Of a DNA stretch of 64,000 bases, positions 35,443 through 46,008 are shown piece after piece. The notes beneath the pieces were generated by a model that did not search any database, was not told where the DNA came from, and worked only from the letters and a program-made list of their open reading frames with translations. Each line of letters opens with the position of its first letter. The stretch's first letter is position 1. Both the position numbers and the translations under genes were made by a program. Source of the stretch: Sipunculus nudus (Eukaryota; Annelida; Sipuncula; Golfingiida; Sipunculidae); the NCBI GenBank assembly GCA_026874595.1, contig CM049321.1:45687797-45751796 (forward strand). Direction: 5' to 3'.

Positions 35443-36639
35443 GTTATTATGGACGGTTTCTCAGGAAATATACTTTGGCAGGACCCTAACATATTACTCT
35501 GTTTGGTCTGCATGAGGTTAATGTTTATGATTTATCAAGCATAAATATCGTACAAGCACTCATTGTATATATTGTTATGATGTGAGTTACAGAAGTTGTG
35601 TTTGCCTTGAGATGTGCTTGGATATGGATTTTTCATTTTTTTCCATCTTTGAGTTTTTTTTCATTTTTTTCTGTATAAAAAATAAAATTATGCAAATTTT
35701 ATCATGTTTATTTCGTGTCTTATTTTGCACATTAAGGTAGGAAAGAAATCAGTAATCCAAGATTAAAATGAATAGCTACTTACGTTTAGAACAACATACG
35801 GACAGACAAGCTGTTGTAAGACCCTTGATAGTCAAAGCCTCACTTGGGCAATAACTTTGGAAATGCGACCAATTTATCACGGTCCCATCGGTAGTCATAG
35901 TTCCGAGGTTTTACTGTACATGTTGCACGGTGTAATACATGAAAATTTCACTCTTTGACCCAAAAATTGAAAAGAATCTTCCCCTGTCGACAGGTGAACC
36001 ACATGTGAGAGAAGGACCTTGGTAAATCAGTCTGAGGTGGTCCAATATGTACGATAAACCATCAAATTATTGACTGGCTGAAAGAAAGCTGCCCATGTGT
36101 TGGGACACTGAAACTGCTGTTCCTATGATAGTCAAGATAATCACACAACACAAAGTGAGAATTTCAAGATCACATAATTATCTCACGTCATATTTCAACT
36201 AGCCTGATAGCTCATCAAGCCCCTGTTCAGTGTTCTGGCAAATATTACCACAACGCTTTTCTAAACTTTATCAAATGTAGGAGAATATGGGGTTGTGTAT
36301 AGAAAATAAGCTGTAGTACGTGAGTATATCAGAACAGCAAAATAAGCCTTTTTCATTCTGCTTTGTCTAAATAAAACAAATGACAATAATGTTGTCCTTG
36401 TTTTTTTTCTGATAAACAGATAAATTGTATCCTGTTACAAGCATTAAATTTTATAAGCCGCTGATGACTGTGGCAGATATCACATAATGGTTGGAGAACT
36501 GTTTTCATAAAACCATCCATCATCAACTGTAAAACCTTTGACCCTCGACTCTAAGTCCAATGCCTAAATCAGAAGCTACATCCTTTAATTTCTTGAAAGA
36601 ACAAGACTACCGCAAATGTGCATAATACTCCTGTCTCCT
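35443..36639. repeat. Mostly intergenic; pogo-type MITE right end at 35830-35916
   Basis: 'caatttatcacggtcccatcggtagtcatagttccgaggttttactg' (to 35916) parallels the right end of the MITE at 42599-42770. Around 35940-36010 is a short piece of the 'ttgacc...cttcccctgtcgacaggtgaacc' core unit. The rest is unrecognised. Confidence 0.5.
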
Positions 36640-37075
36640 GACCTCTGCCCTCATTAATATGCGGTAATTTTGCAGAGAATTTAAATAAGGAGATTTGTAC
36701 TATTGGTTAACATTTACGTTGAGTTTCATGAAAGTCAATCAATTTTTTGGTAAGTCATCATGATGCAACCAAGGTATGGTGACCACTGACCTTATTAGAT
36801 ATGCACGGATTTTGCCCGGAATCGAACTTATGTGAGACAAATTGTTTAATATTTCTTCGAGTTTCATCAAAATCCATCAAATCCTGATAAGTTACCGCGG
36901 TGACACCACAAAGTAGTCCCGTGTCCTCAGACCTAATAAAATATGTGTAAAAATCGACTACAATCAAACTCGAGTGAGATAATCTATTGGTTAGAAGTTA
37001 TGGCGAGTTTCGTGAAAATCCATCAAGTTATGATGGCGATGCTAATAGTTAATGGATGGGCAACATACCGATAGT
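36640..37075 (-). repeat. Dispersed tandem-unit repeat (reversed copy)
   Basis: The reverse complement matches 4680-5070 and 55540-55975 ('gagtttcatgaaagtcaatcaa', 'taaaatatgtgtaaaaatcg', 'gataagttaccgcggtgacaccac'). About three units of 130-145 bp. Confidence 0.6.
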
Positions 37076-37479
37076 ACTACATATGGACAGACTGTGGGTA
37101 TACATAATACATCCTGTCATAGACGCCATATAAAAACAAGGTCACATTGATCACAGTGTTTGGGCTAAATATAAGTGTTATATGATTTAAGCATAGTGAA
37201 AAGAGATAATGTAGAGTTTGGTTTTTATACAGTTCTTTAAAATATTCTGGTGAGTAGCTAGTTATGTCTGGCATTTATGCCTGTACTGCATACATATATG
37301 TATTGTATCCCTTCTCTTAGTTCTCCTTTTTTCCTTAACCATAATGTCTAAAAAACATTGCTTTACATGAAAGAGGGAGAACCTTGACAGTCTCCGTTGG
37401 TGTTAATGAACTCACAATAATAGTGAAAAGGGGATAAAAGATAAGCAGAGCATCCCCTCGTATGGGGGCATAAGAAAGG

Positions 37480-37700
37480 CTGGATGTATATAAAAATAAG
37501 GAGGGCAATTCTGTGACCTTGATTTTTGACCTGTGACCTCAAAATCAACAGGGTTATTCCTCTATTACTGAGCAATATGTGAAAAACTGATTTGAAGGTT
37601 TTGGAGGAAATTTTAGGCTTAAATATCTACATGCTTTTTCAAAAAGTGTTACACCTCTGACCCCAAAATCAATAAGGTGCTTCATCCGTTGGTGGTTGAG
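37480..37700 (+). repeat. Helitron-like DR1-type core units
   Basis: About 1.5 units of 'gtgaccttgatttttgacctgtgacctcaaaatcaacagggttattcc', as at 14.4-15.2 kb and 29.8-30.6 kb. The motif is more decayed here. Confidence 0.6.
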
Positions 37701-37789
37701 CCATCGGTTGAAGATGAAAGGTTTTGGCTTGTTGGTTGGGAAGGATGGACAGACTCACCGATGAACAAAGACGTTACTAGGAGAGTGAG

Positions 37790-38246
37790 ATAAGCACACA
37801 CACTGCAAAATATTGTGAATGGTGCAACAATTCTTGTGTACACACTTGTAAGCTGTACTAGGTGTATGGACAAGCAAAATTAAAGGCCTACAGGTCAAAC
37901 CACCTCTGAGATCATGGCAAAGATGTACACTACATATCAATAAATTTACCCGGCACCACCAGGCTTGTTTGATAAAGTATTCGCAAAAACAAAATCATTT
38001 GTGGTTTTTGATACAAGGCAGTCCTTTAGTTTACTGAAAGGTTTTTAATGGAAAATTGATAAAGTTTTCCCTAGCATCTAGAAAGAACGAAGTGACCCAG
38101 TTTGATAGGGGAACTATGGGAATTTTGGATTTGCAGGTCCAATGGTTTCCCAATGTGGACGTACAGATGGCCAAACGACAAGGCAGACCGATGATGGACA
38201 AAAGATCATCACTACAGCCTAGATGACTTATAGTCAGTTGTGCTGA
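37790..38246 (+). repeat. Helitron-like 3' module with terminal hairpin
   Basis: 37790-37920 resembles 28840-28950 ('cacacactg...ttgtgtaca'). 37990-38246 is collinear with the 3' module at 28580-28837. The terminal stem is arm 38218-38227, loop TTATA, arm GTCAGTTGTG 38233-38242, then CTGA 38243-38246. Confidence 0.65.
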
Positions 38247-38450
38247 GAATATAAGCCATGTTTAAAGTTAATTTTATGGTGAGAAAAAAACTCGGTTGTG
38301 TAAGAATCTAGCTGCAAACACTGTAATTTAAATTTCATCAAAATCATGTTATAGTCGTGTTATAGTTGGACAAGTTACATTTTCATTTTTTTTTTAATTG
38401 AACTGACTTAAGTTAATTTTTAGTTTATTACTTATTATGAATCCCTGTAC

Positions 38451-39009
38451 TTACTGTTTTAGATCTTTTCTGTCAAGGAAAGAGAATATGTGATGCATGC
38501 ATTCATATCCTGAATGCAGCCTTTGTAAGTAGGATGGACATTGTGATCGAATATTGGTGATTTTTATACAGATGCTGGGCTGTGCTTCTTGCGACACCAC
38601 AGGCCTCTGTGGTTCTTGCAATGCCACAGGCCTCTTTGGTTCTCGCATAATCACCGGCCTCTGTTGTTGTTGAGACATCACAGGCCTCTGTGGATGTTGA
38701 GACGCCACAGGCCTCTGTGGTTCTTGCGATACCAAAGGCCTCTGTAGTTCTTGCGATACCACAAGCCCCTGTGGTTCTTGCGATGCTACAGGCCTCTGTG
38801 ATTCTTGCGATGCCACAGACCTCTGTGGTTCTTGTGATACCACAGGCCTCCGTGGTTTTTGCGATACCACATGCCTCTGTGGTTCTTGCGATACCAAAGG
38901 CCTCTGTAGTTCTTGCGATACCACAAGCACCTGTGGTTCTTGCGATGCTACAGGCCTCGGTGGTTCTAGAGGTTCCTCTATTTCGATATATTCGGTAATT
39001 TTTTTTCAA
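38451..39009 (-). repeat. 27-bp coding-like minisatellite, about 13-15 units
   Basis: The unit on the minus strand reads approximately as a nine-residue (V/A)(V/A/M)SQEPQRP in one frame and RTTEACGIA in a second, and the plus strand is also open (VVLAIPQAS). Because 27 is a multiple of three, all frames stay open and none is proof of coding. It directly follows the candidate coding segment at 39175-39698 and may be its 3' continuation. Confidence 0.7.
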
Positions 39010-39698
39010 CGTTTTCTTTTTCAGTTTCCTGTTTTATGAGGGTTTTCTGAGCCAGTGCCACCAGTTTTTTTAGGGCAGAAGCCGATAATGCCATGGACAA
39101 GTCTGTCTCATCTGTATTTATGTTCTTTAGCAGGTCCTCTGCTGACAATGAGGACAGATCTAACAGATGGCGCTTCAGCAAATGACGTCGATAAAAGGTG
39201 CTGGTGATGGTGCTGCTTGTGTTAATCTAGGCCCTAGTTTGGGGGACAGTATTGGCATGGCAACATCTTCCTGAATGTTCGTACTGACGGAGATGGAATC
39301 TACTTCCGAGGAGTTTGTACCCACTGCTGGAAAAAGGGTGGTTCTTTTCAAAACCGTTTGGGCAGAGGAAGTGTGTACTGCTGTATAACGCGAGGATACT
39401 GGGAAGGCTTTCGTTTGTGGCACCCCTTTATTAGCACTCGTTTTGGCCGGAGAGTTTTCCTGTTTGGTCAAGGGGATAACTTCTAAACCATGTTGAGATG
39501 TCTTTATTAGCTGCAAAGGAACGGGCCCCGAGGATGCCTGGCTTAACGTAGGGTCTTTCTCTGTTACATTATTGACTTGTTGATTCTTCCCTGCTGAGGG
39601 CAACGGATTCTTCAGTAAAGATCGGAGATTCTTATCCCTTTGAACAGCATAGAGGCAGCTTGACTTCACTGGTGACTGGCTCTGTTTTATACTGGGTA
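38978..39698 (-). pseudogene. Candidate coding segment, unknown Ser/Thr-rich protein
   Basis: A minus-strand open stretch starts after a possible acceptor (TTGCTTTATCAG, exon from about 39698) with an acidic DDDDELPS start, then about 170 codons rich in S, T, P and K (to a stop at 39175). A second frame (39181-38978) overlaps the end and encodes a helix-prone segment (SSLSAEDLLKNINTDETD, then ALKKLVALAQKTL). The change of frame suggests an unseen intron or a frameshift, so a decayed gene is as likely as a live one. No domain is recognised. It lies between a Helitron-like 3' end (38246) and another 5' end (39861). Confidence 0.35.
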
Positions 39699-39858
39699 AT
39701 TCATCATCATCGTCTGATAAAGCAATCAGATCTCGATCTCAGGAGGTTCAATATCACCATCAGCTTCAACATCAACTACATCTTTAAAAAAATACCAACA
39801 TCACTGTCATCATCATCGTCTTTCTTAAAGCAAAGGTTATAACAGACATTTAATACTA

Positions 39859-41806
39859 GTGACCCATGGGTCATGACGCTCAGCCGACTGACCTATTGAC
39901 AATATGTCCTTGCACAGGCAACTGATTAAGATAATGTAGGTGGCATCATCGTTATTGCATATTAGCTTAAGTTCATCAAGAGCCATAAGCACACCGAATT
40001 TTATGACAATCCAATCAGCCTTTCCTTAGGTGCTGGCAATTTGTGTGTATTTTGCATTATTTCTGGGATGCTCAAACATACCCCAAAACTCTGAGAATAT
40101 AGGTCACAATGACTCAATTTCAGGTTTCTGGGGAGAACTTTTGAGGAACTCTCATGATGTCAAGTGAGAAGATTCTGGGTCCGATGGTTATGATTTGGTC
40201 GCTACTTTGTTATCAAATTTCAATTATTCTGGTGGGTGTCTATAAGCCCCATAGCTCGAAGAAAGGGGAAACAGAGATCTAATTTCAGGTTTTCAAGGAG
40301 ATTTTTCATAGACCTACCTGGATGACAAGTTAGAAGATTCTGGACCCAGTGCTTATGATTTGTCCCCTGTAAATGGATGACTGCATCTTTAAAAGTCTCA
40401 AAAATAGAGAAATAAACTTGCTTAAGATTCTAAAAAAAGTCCAGGTGGCGCAACCTGTCTGCAGGGACTGAAGAAACATAGAATGATGATTATGCATACA
40501 GAAAAGTTCAATGCATTAGTTGTCCTGATACAGGAGCTATTGTATAAAATTTTTAATTAGTCGGGGGGGGGGGGTACTCCTGAGCCCCATAGCTCGGAGA
40601 ATATTGGTAACAGAGACCTAATATCAGGTTTCCTTGGAGATTTTTATGGACCTCCCAGGATGTCAAGTAAGAAGATTCCAGGTCCAATGATTACAATTTG
40701 TGCCCTGTTAACAGATGACCACACCTTTTAAGGTCTCAAAAAAGATAAAAATGCGTAAAAATGAAAAAAAGTCCTGGTGGCGCCACCAGTCTACAGGAAC
40801 TGATGAAACACTCCATGATGAACAGCATGCAAAGAATCATGGCGATCGATGCACTAGTTGTTCAGATAATAGAGCTTTTGTATCAAATATTCCATTATAT
40901 TGGGGGGTAGTTCGAAGCCCAATAGCTCAGAGGTATTGGATAACAGACAACTAAGTTCAGGTTTCCAAGGAGACTTTTTATTGGCCTCCCTGCAGGTCAA
41001 GATACGAGATTCTAGGTCAAAACATTACGATTTGTGCCCTGTTAACAGATGACCGCATCTTTTAAGGTCTTGAAAATAGAAAAAAAAGTAAAAAAAATCG
41101 AAAAAATACAGGTAGCGCCACCAGTCTGCAGAAACTGATGAGACCTCCTTGATCAATATCCATGCAAAGAATCATCGGGATCAATGCATTAGTTGTTAAA
41201 ATACTTGAGCTTTTGTATCAAATTTTCCATTATTCTGTGATGTACTTCGGAGCCCCATAGCTGAAGAATATGGGTATCACAGACCTAATTTTAGGTTTTC
41301 AAACAGATCTTTCATGGACCTCCCTGCTTGTCGAGAAACAAGGTTCTAGGTCCAATGATTTAATTTGTGCTCTGTTAACAGATGACCGCATCTTTTAAGG
41401 TCTCAAAAATAGAGCGAAAAAAATCGTAACAATCGAAAAAATCCAGGTGGCGCCACCAGTCTGCAGAAAACTGTTGAAACACTCCATGATCAATATCCAT
41501 GCAAAGAACATGGGGATCAATATATTAGTTGTTCAGAAACCTGAGATTTTATATCAAATTTTCCATTATTCTGGGGGTATTTCGGAGCCCCATAGCTCAA
41601 AGAATATGGGTAACCCGAGACATAATTTCAAGTTTCCAAGGAGATCTTTCATGGACCTCTAAGGATGTCAAGTTAGAAGATTCAAGGTCCAGCTGTTACG
41701 ATTTGTGCCTGGACAAATAGACTGACAGACGGACAGCTAGGGTTAGACGGACGACGGATAAAGAGTGATTGCTTAAGCTCAGATGACTTGCAGTCAGCTG
41801 AGCTAA
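39859..41806 (+). mobile_element. Helitron/Helentron-like element, fullest copy
   Basis: The 5' end is the perfect palindrome GACCCATGGGTC 39861-39872, then GCTCAGCCGACTG 39878-39890. The latter is the inverted copy (one mismatch) of CAGTCAGCTGAGC at 41791-41803. The 3' end is arm CTCAGATGAC 41778-41787, loop TTGCA, arm GTCAGCTGAG 41793-41802, CTAA 41803-41806. The core is about five 335-bp tandem units (40245-41700). An inverted repeat that is subterminal at 5' and terminal at 3', plus a satellite core and no coding, fits non-autonomous Helentron-type elements known from molluscs. The start may be a few bases off. Confidence 0.7.
40245..41700 (+). repeat. 335-bp tandem core array, about 4.3 units
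   Basis: 'gccccatagctc' recurs at 40245, 40583, 40917 (variant), 41252 and 41586, giving periods of 338, 334, 335 and 334 bp. Each unit contains 'caggtggcgccaccagtctgcag' and 'tgtgccctgttaacagatgacc'. Short plus-strand frames at 40715, 41447 and 41529 are repeat-derived. Confidence 0.9.
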
Positions 41807-41837
41807 AAAATCTAAACCCAATCAGCACGTTTACCAG

Positions 41838-42007
41838 CAAGCTATGTATCCTCAGGGTCAGGTCACTTGGCTGAATTCTGGAACACTTTATCAAATGCAA
41901 ATTATACTTACATATTAATATATTATTATTCACAAGCTATGTATCCTCAGGGTCAGGTCACTTGGCTGAATTCTGGAACACTTTATCAAATGCAAATTAT
42001 ACTTACA

Positions 42008-42018
<11 letters not shown>
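41838..42018 (+). repeat. Perfect tandem duplication, 95-bp period
   Basis: 'caagctatgtatcctcaggg...acttacatattaatatat' occurs at 41838-41922 and 41933-42017 with no difference seen over about 85 bp. The second copy runs into a (TA)n tract. Perfect identity implies a very recent event (or an assembly duplication). Confidence 0.9.
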
Positions 42019-42061
<43 letters not shown>

Positions 42062-42285
42062 CATTTGAAAAGCTACGAGGAAATGTTCCGGTAAACTTGT
42101 GGTTATCAAATATTAAACATATATTTGCCGAATTAATACTGTGCACTTTAACGACTTTATCATAGATGCAGGAGTCTCTCAAGATCAAATATTTCCAGAA
42201 ATATCATTATTTCAGCTATGTGACAGTGTTATGTGCATTCAATAACCAGGGGATGTATGAACACCTGTAAATTAAAGAATAAGTA
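42012..42285 (+). repeat. (TA)n plus dispersed module F
   Basis: The TA tract 42012-42058 is followed by the same module as at 34843-35090 ('gcatttgaaaagctacgaggaaatg...gcaggagtctctca'). Confidence 0.7.
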
Positions 42286-42598
42286 ACAAGGTGGAGACTG
42301 GCTTAAGCATAATAATATAAATTCAATTTATTAACTTAATTAAAATTCTGTAAAATATATAAAATTATTAAATTTCAAATGAGCATAAGCTAAATCTGGT
42401 AAGTATATATCTTATTTTGTGATACATGAAAATTGTGGCCTGAAACCATTTAATAATACACTTAGGAACTAGAATGTCAGAAAAAGTTGACTAAATCCCT
42501 CGGTTAGAAATACAGTGATTATGGGTGGTAACAGTTACGTCTAATATATTTGTTCTCACATGGTTGTTCTCGCATATATATATATATATATATAATAA

Positions 42599-42770
42599 TA
42601 ATAAAAACCTCGTCTTACCACCACCTCAGTTTAGCGACAACCTTAAAATTAAGACCACTTGATCCGATTCGGTTTTCTCTGTACATCAGACCACGCTCAG
42701 AAGACCACCTCGAAAATACGACCACTTATCGAGGTCCCGTTGGTGGTTGTAATATTAAGGTTTTTACCGT
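42599..42770. mobile_element. pogo-type MITE between two (TA)n tracts
   Basis: AAAAACCTCGTCTTACCACCACC at the left is inverted by GGTGGTTGTAATATTAAGGTTTTTACCGT at the right. TA tracts lie on both sides (42575-42594 and 42773-42825). The left CAGT terminus has decayed to an AAT repeat. There is no coding. Confidence 0.6.
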
Positions 42771-42825
<55 letters not shown>

Positions 42826-42826
<1 letters not shown>

Positions 42827-43112
42827 CACAATTTGTAAACAAATTGACTTACACCATCTGATATATGCTAGCTAGTTATATACTAAAGTCATTATGTCAC
42901 TAAAATTTGTCCATGCGTTATTATTATGGGATAGCCGATGGATCAGATATGTTTCTCCAAGTTGCATGTCACCTCATGAGTGCATGCACAGGGTAGCAAA
43001 AACGTGATAGAGCAAAAAAATTGCTTTTGATGTATTTTCATGTATTTTAATATCAGTCTATGAAAATGTGCCCTACAGTTACTGGTTACTTATAATAGCG
43101 TACCTATTTTTT
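42826..43112. other. Intergenic, nothing recognised
   Basis: AT-rich unique sequence between a (TA)n tract and the reversed Helitron-like element. Confidence 0.4.
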
Positions 43113-44847
43113 TTAGGTCAGCTGATTCTATGTCTTCTGAGCTATAGTGCATGCTGATCCGTCCGACTGGCACGTTTTCCCCTGTAAACACGATTTAATT
43201 TTCACAGCATATTCATATAAAATATTTAAATCTATTAATATATGAAATTTCAAAATGAATGATCAAAAAGAGTAGTTTTATACATGTTCTCAGACACCGT
43301 GTCAAGCATTTATTACATCATGCTAGCCCAGTACAGTGGCGTGCAATGAGTTATTCAGCCCTCACCTACATGCTTCACTCCAGGCAGCTCTCTAGGTACA
43401 AGTTAGTTATCTTCTCCCCCCCCCCCCACCCCCTCCCACCTCTCCTTTAAACCGACAAGATGCATATAAACTAGATGAATTTTATATATTTTTTCTTTTA
43501 TTAATTCATACTTGTTCCAGACTTTTGCTTCATTGTATTAAAAGGGTTGACAATGATTAAAGTGAACATCTAATTGTTTTGCAAAAATATTGTGGATGTT
43601 CATCAATAGGAATACCTTCAGAAGAATGAAAACTTTGCGTTCTTTTTCAACATGTGTGAATTTGAATAATAATTTCAGTATTATATTATATTCGAGATAA
43701 TAATTAGGATAATAATATTCTATCTCCCTCCTGAAACCATACATTGATGGTACCTGATTTAAAAAGGGATTTTTAATAAAGTTTACAGAATCTTTTTATA
43801 TTAGTTAATAAAATTAAGCCCGTACTGAAAACACAAATGTACAAAACTTTTATTTTTTGGAATAGTGATGCGACAAATAATCTTGAAGATGCCATGTTGT
43901 TGCATTATTTCCATGATATTACCCTTAAAAGATAACTTTCCTTTAATTTCAGTTTAAACATTTATATAAATAATGAAATATGTTTAAGCATAATTGGGAA
44001 CGATTTGAGCCAAATCAAGGATAAATAATGATGCAACTTACAATTCTGAATTAACATATATTTTAAGATATCTCATTGCAAATTTATAAAATTTGTAAAT
44101 TAAAAAATGAAAATGATAAAAACTATATGCCAAAAATGGAAAGGCTAAAAAATTGGGTTAAATATAAACTAAAAATCATCATTTCTTGAAAATAAATATA
44201 GGGATCAGTCCATTCTGTCCACCTGTCTGTCCATCGGTAAAAATTTCATATACATGCAACACAGTATTTCACAACTGTGTTTTTTTTTAATGCAGTTCTA
44301 TCAGAGTATTAGTTTCACAATTATACATTGAGCACTTTTCCCATATGAGGGTCCTTTCCTCTTAGCTTTCCAAAATCTAATATATATATATATATATATA
44401 TGTATATATGTTTTAATAATAATAATAATAATAATTGCAATTCCGGTTCCGGTCGGGTCGACTAGACGTACTTCACATCTGCTCTACAATTTTTCGGATA
44501 TAGGTATCTAAATATTCCGTTCATGCCACGTCAAGTATCCAGGACTTTAACATCTGATGTAACAGTATCAGGAACAGTAGTCTGTTACAGGTAAGAGCAT
44601 CCAGGAGGTCTGGATATATCGCTCTTTCTGTGAAAACTTAAATTTACAATTGACTGTTGACGTCCTTAAGCTGTTCGGTGTTCAACAGGAACTCTATAAA
44701 ATAAATTCATGAAATATATGATAAAGTGAAATACAAGAATTGCAAACTAACATTGAGCGAACATTGGCCTCCCTTTGAAGCAAAATAAATAGCCATAGAT
44801 CGAAGAATTTCCTTATCGAACTTTTCTTTGTTTTTTTTTTTTACAAA

Positions 44848-45966
44848 ATGGCGAACACTTTACGGGGTACAGGTGTGAACCACGATTTCATTGATGTAAC
44901 CGGTAACAAACGGGTTACGGTTGAACCAGTGTTCATCAAGTGTAAAGATCTACCAGGGTCCACAGAACATGAAGATTATGTAAGCATCAGGGAGTTATGT
45001 GCGGCGGCAGAACACGTAGCTGGTTACACAACCATGGAAGGTGCGCAGCGCATTCGCGGTGTTTGGCGACTATATCCCAAATCAATCGAAGCCCGCTCCC
45101 GGCTGCTTATAGAAGGCATTCAACTACGAGGCCGTTCGTTCTCGCTGCTTTCAAATAATCCTTTTATTGTCCGCCAGGAGGCGAACACCCAAGCAGGACC
45201 GCCGACCACGCGTGTCATCGTTGGGGGGATTCCCCTCTCCTACACCAGTAAGGAGATAAGCCAAACCTTAGAAAACTTAGGATGTGAACTGCGATCCAAG
45301 ATATTCGACGAATGTGATAGAGATGACAACGGAAAGCTGACCAGATGGAAGACAGGCCGCAGGTTTGTGTATATAACCAGACCACAGTCCCCATTACCAA
45401 ACAAAATACAAATGGGGCTTTTCCAGGCCAGTATTTACCATCGGGAACAGAAAGACGAAGAGAAACGCGCGAATGCGCTGTGCGGAAACTGTCTTCAGTT
45501 AAGCCACTTTAAACAAGAGTGTGAGAACCCAGTGAAATGTAGAGTCTGCCAGCAAGACGGACATATAGCGGGTGATCCTGCATGTGAGATAGAAAAACTC
45601 ACAGATGCCACTAAGCAGCTGGAAAGACAAGCAGATATGATGGCTGAAAATCTGGACCAGCCTCAATCATCACATGATCTTAACTCAAAACTTACCGACG
45701 TAGAAGTAAATTGCAAGAATGGTGAAATCTCTAATAGTGGTCGCAAGCCCAGAAAAGCTAGAAGACAGACAAAAGTCGACAGATCACGCTCATGCTCCAC
45801 CTCCCGGGCAGATAAAATGAAGGTGATAGAGATTGACAACTTCTTAAAGTCGATTAAACTGGGAGAGCAGAATAAAAGAAAAGCATCATCCCCCACAGGT
45901 GACCAGACACAGAAAAGGCAAGAGCTCCACAACTCTCCAGTATTACGAGGATGGCCATTACTTTGA
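44848..45966 (+). CDS. LINE ORF1 protein, RRM-like with two CCHC zinc knuckles
   Basis: 372 codons from an ATG in AAAATGG context, fully open. Residues about 120-200 (TRVIVGGIPLSYTSKEISQ onward) look like an RNA-recognition fold. A CCHC knuckle spans 212-225 (C-x2-C-x4-H-x4-C) and a second 231-246 (C-x2-C-x4-H-x6-C). The tail (300-372) is basic and serine-rich with a PRKARRQ stretch. The expected role is binding LINE RNA and chaperoning nucleic acids in the retrotransposition particle. It ends 42 nt before another in-frame stop, after which ORF2 opens in the same frame. Confidence 0.9.
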   Translation: MANTLRGTGVNHDFIDVTGNKRVTVEPVFIKCKDLPGSTEHEDYVSIRELCAAAEHVAGYTTMEGAQRIRGVWRLYPKSIEARSRLLIEGIQLRGRSFSLLSNNPFIVRQEANTQAGPPTTRVIVGGIPLSYTSKEISQTLENLGCELRSKIFDECDRDDNGKLTRWKTGRRFVYITRPQSPLPNKIQMGLFQASIYHREQKDEEKRANALCGNCLQLSHFKQECENPVKCRVCQQDGHIAGDPACEIEKLTDATKQLERQADMMAENLDQPQSSHDLNSKLTDVEVNCKNGEISNSGRKPRKARRQTKVDRSRSCSTSRADKMKVIEIDNFLKSIKLGEQNKRKASSPTGDQTQKRQELHNSPVLRGWPLL

Positions 45967-46008
45967 CTTCTCTGCGGATGTGACCGGACATGTCTTTGGA
46001 TTAAATGA

